Assembly: GCA_008080615.1 (NCBI GenBank)
Contig: VIKJ01000042.1
Coordinates: 1-12,960 of the forward strand
Source of the DNA: Chitinophagaceae bacterium
Lineage (GTDB): Bacteria > Bacteroidota > Bacteroidia > Chitinophagales > Chitinophagaceae
DNA length: 12,960 bases
Direction: 5' to 3'
The position numbers and the translations under genes were made by a program. Below the pieces are notes generated by a model. That model saw only the letters and a list, made by a program, of their open reading frames with translations, ran no database searches and was not told where the DNA came from. This document shows, piece after piece, positions 7,772-12,960 of the stretch. The number at the start of each line of letters is the position of its first letter. Positions within the stretch are counted from its first letter, which is position 1.

Positions 7772-8914
7772 ATGGCAGGTATTTATATTCATATTCCTTT
7801 TTGCAAAAAAGCTTGTAACTATTGCAATTTCCATTTTTCAGTAAACAAACAAGCTTTACCCAAAATGGCCGAAGCCATTGTTGTGGAAACGGTTTTGCAA
7901 AAACATTACCTGAATGAACCCATAGAAACCATTTATTTTGGAGGAGGCACGCCTTCTCTGTTATCAGCCGATCAATTGAACTCAATTTTAGCAGTCATTC
8001 ACCAAAATTTTGAGGTAGAAAAACAAGTAGAAATTACGTTGGAAGCCAATCCCGATGATATCAATGCAAGTAATTTACAAGTATGGAAATTAGCCGGCAT
8101 CAATCGATTAAGCATTGGCATTCAATCAAGCATTGGCATTCAATCATTTTTTGAGGAAGATTTACAATGGATGGGCAGGGCTCATAATGCAGATCAGGCC
8201 ATCCAATGTATTGAATTGGCCCAAGCAGCTGGTTTTGATAATCTATCAATCGATTTGATTTATGGTGGGCCTACACTTTCAGATGGTAATTGGAAGCAGA
8301 ATATTGAAAGGGCCATTCAATTAAAGATTCCCCATCTCTCCTGTTATGCATTAACGGTTGAACCCAAAACCGCATTGGCAAAAAAAATAAAGGAACAAGC
8401 AGTACCCAATGTAGATCCTGAAAAGCAAGCTGAACATTTTGCTATTTTAACTGAGTTAACCCAATTGGCAGGTTATGAGCATTATGAAATTTCTAATTTT
8501 GCGCTACCTACCAAACGAAGTAGGCATAACGCCAATTATTGGCAGGGCAAACATTACTTGGGTTTAGGACCAGCCGCACATTCCTTTAACGGAAACAGCA
8601 GGCAATGGAATATTGCCAATAACAGCCTTTACATAACTGCCATTCAACAACAACAAATTCCTTTTGAAATAGAACATTTAACTCAGCAACAAAAAATAAA
8701 TGAATACATTATGACTGCGCTTAGAACAATGGAAGGGATTAATTTGACGCAGTTAAAAACCATTGGAGGAGAAGCCGCAGTAGATAGAATTTTAAAGGAA
8801 GCCAATCGCTTTATACAAGAAGCAACAATGAGTTTAGAGCTTAACCATTTGATCATTACACCAAAGGGAAAGTTTTATGCAGATGGAATTGCCGCTGAAT
8901 TATTTCAACTTTAA
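7772..8914 (+). CDS. hemW: Radical SAM heme chaperone HemW (coproporphyrinogen III oxidase-like)
   Basis: HemW binds a [4Fe-4S] cluster, S-adenosylmethionine and heme, and delivers heme to target proteins; it is often misnamed oxygen-independent coproporphyrinogen oxidase. The 380-residue protein begins YIHIPFCKKACNYCNFHF, giving the radical SAM CX3CX2C cluster at C11, C15 and C18. The residue two past C18 is Phe rather than the fourth Cys of true HemN, which supports HemW. Further motifs are GGGTPS (57-62), EANPDD (91-96), SIDLIYGGP, YEISNFA and the HYLGLGPAAHSF region. The length fits HemW. One feature is abnormal: residues 114-125 read SIGIQS twice, from a perfect 18-bp tandem duplication inside a core strand that normally has a single copy. 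The frame is preserved. It is the only plus-strand gene, divergent from the DUF4271-hemD pair and overlapping the XRE gene by 4 bases at the stops. Confidence 0.92.
   Translation: MAGIYIHIPFCKKACNYCNFHFSVNKQALPKMAEAIVVETVLQKHYLNEPIETIYFGGGTPSLLSADQLNSILAVIHQNFEVEKQVEITLEANPDDINASNLQVWKLAGINRLSIGIQSSIGIQSFFEEDLQWMGRAHNADQAIQCIELAQAAGFDNLSIDLIYGGPTLSDGNWKQNIERAIQLKIPHLSCYALTVEPKTALAKKIKEQAVPNVDPEKQAEHFAILTELTQLAGYEHYEISNFALPTKRSRHNANYWQGKHYLGLGPAAHSFNGNSRQWNIANNSLYITAIQQQQIPFEIEHLTQQQKINEYIMTALRTMEGINLTQLKTIGGEAAVDRILKEANRFIQEATMSLELNHLIITPKGKFYADGIAAELFQL
8111..8146 (+). repeat. Perfect 18-bp tandem duplication inside hemW
   Basis: The unit AGCATTGGCATTCAATCA occurs at 8111-8128 and again, base for base, at 8129-8146. 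It duplicates codons for SIGIQS in frame. Identity at every third base indicates a recent event, such as polymerase slippage. Confidence 0.97.
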
Positions 8915-9282
8915 TGTACATGCTCAATAGTGGTATCCACAGTTTGTAGCATCGACATAATTACCGGATAAAACTCATGCTTCATCGGATGCTTATTTCC
9001 CAATTTTTCTATAATACTATCTAAGCACATTAATATGTTTTCTTTGGTAATACTCTCTGTATGAATATGGTTAGGCTTGTGTATTTCAAAATCATCTTTT
9101 AATAAATCGAGTATAGAAACTTCTAAAATTCTACTTAATTCTTTTAAATGATTTACTGTTAACTGAGTATACCCATTCTCAATTTTACTATATGCATTTT
9201 GAGAAATATTCATCTGTTTTGCAACATAATCTTGGGTATAATTTCTCAATTCCCTGTTTTTTCTGATAATACTTCCTGGCAC
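8911..9282 (-). CDS. XRE-family helix-turn-helix transcriptional regulator
   Basis: This is a small DNA-binding protein of 123 residues with a Cro/C1-type helix-turn-helix at about 5-61: the helix pair TQDYVAKQM (16-24) and ISQNAYSKIENG (26-37), then LTVNHLKELSRILEVSILDLL. The remaining half (62-123) is polar and His-rich in places (HKPNHIH), perhaps for dimer formation or ligand binding, and I do not recognise it. The start is a GTG at 9282; no ATG precedes it in frame before the gpsA stop, and the next ATG (codon 24) would cut the domain. It lies 43 bases downstream of gpsA, with a partial palindrome in that gap that might be its own operator. It converges on hemW, the two TAA stops sharing TTAA (8911-8914). 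Target genes are unknown. Confidence 0.82.
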   Translation of the reverse strand: MPGSIIRKNRELRNYTQDYVAKQMNISQNAYSKIENGYTQLTVNHLKELSRILEVSILDLLKDDFEIHKPNHIHTESITKENILMCLDSIIEKLGNKHPMKHEFYPVIMSMLQTVDTTIEHVH

Positions 9283-9300
9283 TTTATATAGTTTTAAAAT

Positions 9301-9324
9301 AATGATTGAATGAATTGAATCATT
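9301..9324. promoter_or_regulatory. Imperfect palindrome between gpsA and the XRE gene (possible operator)
   Basis: The 24 bases pair as two 12-base arms with 10 of 12 positions matching; the outer AATGATT / AATCATT arms are perfect. It sits just before the regulator gene and one base past the gpsA stop, where an autoregulatory operator or a weak gpsA terminator would be. The AT-rich composition makes chance possible. Confidence 0.3.
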
Positions 9325-9325
9325 G

Positions 9326-10336
9326 CTAAATAAGGAATGATTCTATCTTTCTAAATCCCTCTGCAGCATCACAATTTTCCCATAAAATGGAATACAAGGT
9401 TGTTGCAATGGGCATATTGGCTTGCACACATTCGGAATTTGTTTTGTAAATACATTTACTGGCATTATACCCTTCTGCTACCATATTCAATTCTAGCTTA
9501 GCCGCTTTTACCGAATACCCTTTTCCTAGCATGTTTCCAAATGTACGGTTTCTACTATAAAGAGAATAGCAAGTTACCAATAAATCTCCCAAGTAAACAG
9601 ATGCAGCATAGTTTTGCGGTTCGCCATTATCCTTAGGGTTGTTACCAGAAATTTTTCTTAAAAATCCAGCCATTTCATTCGCACTAGCAGCAATATAAAC
9701 ACTTAAAAAATTATCGCCATATTCAAGTCCATGTGCTATACCTGCACCCAATGCATAAATATTTTTCAATACTGCCGCATATTGCACGCCAATTACATCT
9801 GTATTAACAATCGTATTAATATATTCTGTTTTAAAATGGGCAGCAATAGTTGCAGTGATAGCAGCATCATTTCCCGAAAAAGTAAGATAAGAGAGTTTTT
9901 CAGATGCAACTTCTTCAGCATGACAAGGTCCTAATAAAGTGAAATAATTTTCACTACTAAACCCTACTGTATCTGCCATGTATTCATTCAGCAATTTATT
10001 GGAGAGTGGCAAAATTCCTTTAACCGCCGAAACTATTTTTTTCCCAACCCAAGCTTCTTTAGGAACAGCTGCTAACGCATCTGCTACATAGGCCGAAGGA
10101 ATGGCAATTACCAACACATCTGATTTTGCAATTACATCTTCTATTGCATCATTCAATAAAAGCTGAACTGGATTAAAATAAGCACCACTTAAATAATGAG
10201 GATTGTGTTTTCGCTTTTGGATATAATGAATACTATCGCTGTTGCGAATCCACCAATGGATGGTATTACCATTATCCGTTAATATTTTAGCAATTGCTGT
10301 TGCCCAACTTCCGCTACCTAATATTCCAAATTGCAT
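9326..10336 (-). CDS. gpsA: NAD(P)-dependent glycerol-3-phosphate dehydrogenase
   Basis: The enzyme reduces dihydroxyacetone phosphate to sn-glycerol 3-phosphate in the cytoplasm, the entry step to phospholipids. The 336-residue protein has the Rossmann dinucleotide loop GILGSGSWATA (4-14), AVKG (104-107), the substrate-side motif GPCHAEEVA (136-144, with Cys where many homologues have Ser), and the catalytic lysine in LKNIYALGAGI (K191). The C-terminal domain has LGDLLVTCYS (D251, T255) and SRNRTFG (R262, N263), which match the conserved substrate-binding residues of the family, then GKGYS and MVAEGYNASKCIY. Length is normal. The start is the ATG at 10336, preceded by an exact -7 box (10358-10365). 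It is followed by the XRE regulator on the same strand. Confidence 0.95.
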   Translation of the reverse strand: MQFGILGSGSWATAIAKILTDNGNTIHWWIRNSDSIHYIQKRKHNPHYLSGAYFNPVQLLLNDAIEDVIAKSDVLVIAIPSAYVADALAAVPKEAWVGKKIVSAVKGILPLSNKLLNEYMADTVGFSSENYFTLLGPCHAEEVASEKLSYLTFSGNDAAITATIAAHFKTEYINTIVNTDVIGVQYAAVLKNIYALGAGIAHGLEYGDNFLSVYIAASANEMAGFLRKISGNNPKDNGEPQNYAASVYLGDLLVTCYSLYSRNRTFGNMLGKGYSVKAAKLELNMVAEGYNASKCIYKTNSECVQANMPIATTLYSILWENCDAAEGFRKIESFLI

Positions 10337-10357
10337 GAGCCTTTAAAATTGTTAAGG

Positions 10358-10365
10358 CAAACATA
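10358..10365 (-). promoter_or_regulatory. Candidate -7 box of gpsA
   Basis: The minus strand reads TATGTTTG, an exact TAnnTTTG match, which would start transcription about 15 bases before the gpsA ATG. No TTG is present 17-23 bases upstream; that space is instead occupied by one arm of a long palindrome. Confidence 0.45.
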
Positions 10366-10372
10366 CATAAAA

Positions 10373-10439
10373 GTAAATAGTTCATCGTAGTGGCTTTTCC
10401 AAACTAAATCAGTTTGGGGCCTCCAGATGAACTATCTAC
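10373..10439 (-). terminator. Long nested palindrome downstream of the efflux adaptor gene
   Basis: An outer stem pairs 10373-10386 with 10426-10439: 14 positions, one A/C mismatch, including the uninterrupted ATAGTTCATC / GATGAACTAT. Inside it a second perfect stem, CCAAACT (10399-10405) / AGTTTGG (10411-10417), closes a 5-base loop. On the minus strand the structure is followed by a T-rich TTTACTTTTATG. It lies 16 bases after the adaptor stop and just ahead of the gpsA -7 box. It may be a two-part terminator of the tolC-adaptor operon, a small structured RNA, or a protein-binding site; terminator is my first choice. It accounts for most of this 119-base gap. Confidence 0.5.
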
Positions 10440-10455
10440 CGAATCAATTAGCTAA

Positions 10456-11835
10456 CTAATCTTTCTTCTTCTCTTCAAATAATTTTTCCTTTTCAACCAC
10501 TTTTACCAAAGTTCCGTCTTTCAAGGTTTTACTTACAGTAGAGTAAGGGCCAGTAATTACCATATCGCCCACTTTTAAACCATCTACAATTTCAATATTG
10601 TTAAGGTCTTGAATAGCCGTTTTAACCAGCACTTTTTTAACCTTATTGTCTTTTTGCAATACAAATACTACTTCTTGAATTCCATCATCAGCATTAACAG
10701 ATTTTGGAGCATCGGTTGTAGCAGCAGTTGCTTTTTCATCTTTTTTGCCATCGCCTTTAGCATCAGCACTATCTTTTGCATCTCTGGTTGTAACCGCATT
10801 CAATGGAACAGATAATACATTTCTTCTGCTCTTGGTTTGAATATCGGCACTAGCAGTCATTCCTGGGCGGAAAGGGAAACCTCTTCCAGAAACGATTAAA
10901 TCATTATAGCTTTCTGGTAATAAACGAATATGTACTTTATAATTAGTTACTTCCGCACTTGACGAAACAGAACCTATTGCAGAACCTGTATTAGGATTAG
11001 CAATTTTATATACTAGCCCTTTGAATTTTCTACTTGTATATGCATCTACTTCTACTATGGCTGTATCGCCCAATTTTACTTTAGGTATATCATTCTCCCC
11101 TACATCAACCCTTACTTCAATGCTGCGCATATCTGCTACACGCATCATTTCTGTACCTACATTAAAACTATTACCAGCAACACGCTCGCCTTTTTTAATG
11201 GCCAACAAACTTATTACCCCATCCATTGGAGAAACAATCACTGTTCTACTGATGTCTTTATTGGCTCTGTTCAATTGAGCTTGTACACTTTGAACAGCAG
11301 CTTCGGCACTTTTAACACCTTCTGTTGCAGCAGTATAATTGGCTTTAGCACTTTTATATGCTTGTTCTGCTTGCTCAAATTCTAAGCGGCTAATTACTTT
11401 TTCAGCTAATAATTTTTTCTGGCGATTGTATTGTGTTTCTGCCTGATCTAATGTTGCTTTTAATGCACCCAATTGAGCAGTAGAATTATTTACCTGCGCT
11501 TTTTGTTGATTTACACCTGCAGCCACTTGGTCTCTTTGAGAACCTAGGATATCAGCATAAATTCTAGCCAATACCTGGCCCTTTCTAACGCTATCACCTT
11601 CGTTTACATTTAACTCTACTATTTCACCACTTACATCGGGGCTGATTTTTACTTCCACTTCGGGATAAACTTTTCCGCTGGCATTTACCGTTTCAGTAAT
11701 CGTACGCAGTTCAGCTTTTTCGGCCGAAACAGTAATTCCTTCTTCCTTACCTAGTACACCTGCTTTCTTAAGGCCTACCAGTACTACGATTACTAGAACC
11801 AACCCAACAATAATCCAAATCAATTTCTTACTCAT
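10456..11835 (-). CDS. Efflux transporter periplasmic adaptor subunit (MacA/HlyD type)
   Basis: Membrane fusion proteins of this type bridge an inner-membrane pump to a TolC-like outer-membrane channel. From the ATG at 11835 it has 459 residues: a single N-terminal membrane anchor (about 5-22), first half of the biotinyl-lipoyl domain (about 58-93, SPDVSGEIVELNVNEGDSVRKGQ), a long Ala/Gln-rich coiled-coil hairpin (about 96-195), the second lipoyl half (SPMDGVISLLAIKKGERV, about 202-219), a beta-barrel (about 237-335) and a C-terminal membrane-proximal domain. A charged low-complexity stretch rich in Asp, Lys and Ala interrupts the latter at about 350-385. The frame begins at a TTG (11850), but the ATG five codons on gives the usual start before the anchor. 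The upstream TolC-family gene is 37 bases away. The membrane-anchored form and hairpin suggest a MacAB-like ABC exporter, but no pump gene is in view, so substrate and partner are unknown. Confidence 0.88.
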   Translation of the reverse strand: MSKKLIWIIVGLVLVIVVLVGLKKAGVLGKEEGITVSAEKAELRTITETVNASGKVYPEVEVKISPDVSGEIVELNVNEGDSVRKGQVLARIYADILGSQRDQVAAGVNQQKAQVNNSTAQLGALKATLDQAETQYNRQKKLLAEKVISRLEFEQAEQAYKSAKANYTAATEGVKSAEAAVQSVQAQLNRANKDISRTVIVSPMDGVISLLAIKKGERVAGNSFNVGTEMMRVADMRSIEVRVDVGENDIPKVKLGDTAIVEVDAYTSRKFKGLVYKIANPNTGSAIGSVSSSAEVTNYKVHIRLLPESYNDLIVSGRGFPFRPGMTASADIQTKSRRNVLSVPLNAVTTRDAKDSADAKGDGKKDEKATAATTDAPKSVNADDGIQEVVFVLQKDNKVKKVLVKTAIQDLNNIEIVDGLKVGDMVITGPYSTVSKTLKDGTLVKVVEKEKLFEEKKKD

Positions 11836-11872
11836 AACAGTTTTTTTCAATTTTTACGCCAATATCTTACGG

Positions 11873-12960
11873 CTATAGTTTAATACCCTGACCCTTATAA
11901 AATTCAAGTAGTTTAATTCGAAATATATAATCAAATTGACTATTTAGCTGATCTAATTTTGTTCTTAATAAATTATTTTGATTGGTGATCAAATCTAATG
12001 TATTACTCAAGCCTGCTTCGTATCGCTTGGTTGCAAAATCAAATGCTTTCTGAGTTGCTTCTACACTTTTCTTACTTGCATTATAACGCAACATTGCAGC
12101 GAGGGCATTGGCATGTGATTGATAAATATTTTGCTGCAAGGTTAAATCTGTTTGCAGTTTGGTAACTTCAGAACTACGCTTATTTAATTTGGCTCGCTCA
12201 TATCCTAAACGTGCAGAACCATTGCTAAATATGGGCACAGATAAGTTAATACCAAAGCTTTGACGAAAGTTTTGATCTAATTGAGTACCCCAACCATTCC
12301 AAAATTGACCAAATGATCTTTTGCTGGTGGTTAATTGTACATCTGGTTGATACACTAAATAATTTTGACTGGCAACCGTTACAAAATTAGAAGTTGGTCT
12401 TGTACCCAATACGTTTGCACCAGTAATCATATTTGCAGTATTAGCAAAGTTGGTTCCCAAAGTTCCAAAAGCAGTAAGCGATGGATAAAATGCTGTTTTA
12501 GCTCGCTTTACCGATTCTTCTGCTGATTTTAATCTAAGGGCATTTACTTTTTGTGCAGGTTGATTATTCAAGGCCAACTGATACAATATAGCAGGCTCTA
12601 ATTCAGACAATGGTTCTAAAGGTATTTGATCTACTGCAGGAATTTCTACTTCAAAAGGTGCTGCCATATCTAAGTTGATGGCTGCCTTTAATTGAATAAC
12701 TGCTTGTGAATAGCTGGCTTGTGCATTCACCAATGTGGTTGTATCTCTAGCAAGCTGAGCTTCTATTTCAGCCGCACTTAGTTCGGGCAATACACCTGCT
12801 TCCACCCGCTTTTTGGTAAATCCAAATTGTGCGTTGGATTGTGCAATTTGTACTTCTGCAATTTCAATTTGCTTTTGGGCAGCAACTACTTGTAAAAAAA
12901 AGGTGGCAATCGTTAATGAAACATCATTAATAATTCTTTCCATCTCCGTTACAGCTGCTT
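11873..12960 (-). CDS. TolC-family outer membrane efflux protein, N-terminus cut by window edge
   Basis: This is an outer-membrane channel for a tripartite exporter, the likely partner of the adaptor encoded 37 bases downstream. The frame stays open to the right edge, giving 361 residues of the C-terminal part; the first ATG in view (12943) lies inside the typical helix (MERIINDVSLTIATFFLQV), so the true start and signal peptide are outside. Two TolC repeats can be followed. The first has the coiled coil ending GVLPELSAAEIEAQLARD. The second begins at AEESVKRAKTAFYPSLTAFG, includes LSVPIFSNGSARLGYERAK, and ends with RYEAGLSNTLDLITNQNNLL. Both show the AG(x)n(L/D) pattern at the helix tip. About 100 residues are missing if length is normal. 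Specific substrate is unknown. Confidence 0.92.
   Translation of the reverse strand, partial: AAVTEMERIINDVSLTIATFFLQVVAAQKQIEIAEVQIAQSNAQFGFTKKRVEAGVLPELSAAEIEAQLARDTTTLVNAQASYSQAVIQLKAAINLDMAAPFEVEIPAVDQIPLEPLSELEPAILYQLALNNQPAQKVNALRLKSAEESVKRAKTAFYPSLTAFGTLGTNFANTANMITGANVLGTRPTSNFVTVASQNYLVYQPDVQLTTSKRSFGQFWNGWGTQLDQNFRQSFGINLSVPIFSNGSARLGYERAKLNKRSSEVTKLQTDLTLQQNIYQSHANALAAMLRYNASKKSVEATQKAFDFATKRYEAGLSNTLDLITNQNNLLRTKLDQLNSQFDYIFRIKLLEFYKGQGIKL

Noticed and set aside
7772..8914. Oxygen-independent coproporphyrinogen III oxidase (HemN)
   Set aside because: The cluster motif is CX3CX2CXF without the fourth cysteine, and the 380-residue length fits HemW rather than the roughly 450-residue HemN.
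11836..11850. Longer N-terminus of the efflux adaptor from a TTG at 11850
   Set aside because: The ATG at 11835 gives the expected short basic start before the membrane anchor.
1..12960. CRISPR array, insertion sequence, tRNA, prophage or new defence system
   Set aside because: I saw no spaced repeats, transposase motifs, terminal repeats, tRNA-like folds or clusters of unknown genes; the window is mostly recognisable core genes.

Overview
This is a gene-dense, AT-rich window from a member of the Bacteroidota. The evidence is a type IX secretion/gliding gene cluster (gldK-gldL-gldM), a DUF4271 membrane protein beside a divergent uroporphyrinogen-III synthase, start regions without strong Shine-Dalgarno sequences, and several copies of the Bacteroidota -7 promoter box TAnnTTTG. 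The style of the proteins suggests the Chitinophagaceae or a near relative, but I cannot fix the genus. All genes except hemW are on the minus strand, so most of the window reads right to left.

Left part (1-3.6 kb): gldK (lipoprotein), gldL (two-helix inner-membrane motor stator) and gldM (periplasm-spanning rod, cut by the left edge) form an operon for the type IX secretion system (T9SS) and its proton-driven motor; gldN would be expected just outside. Middle (3.7-7.7 kb): a large DUF255 thioredoxin-fold/glycosidase-like protein lies downstream of a DUF4271 membrane protein and a HemD-type uroporphyrinogen-III synthase. Facing away from this pair is hemW, a radical SAM heme chaperone, so two tetrapyrrole-related genes share one short divergent control region. 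hemW converges on a small XRE-family regulator, and their stop codons overlap on a TTAA. The regulator lies just downstream of gpsA (glycerol-3-phosphate dehydrogenase, phospholipid precursor synthesis). Right end (10.4-13 kb): a MacA/HlyD-type efflux adaptor follows a TolC-family outer-membrane factor that is cut by the right edge. A transporter pump gene is not in view.

There is no mobile element, CRISPR array, RNA gene or obvious new multi-gene system here. The most notable oddities are a perfect 18-bp in-frame tandem duplication in the most conserved part of the hemW radical SAM core, a long nested palindrome between the efflux operon and gpsA, smaller inverted repeats next to promoters, and lysine/serine- and lysine/alanine-rich tails on HemD. 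No gap between genes is longer than about 190 bases.
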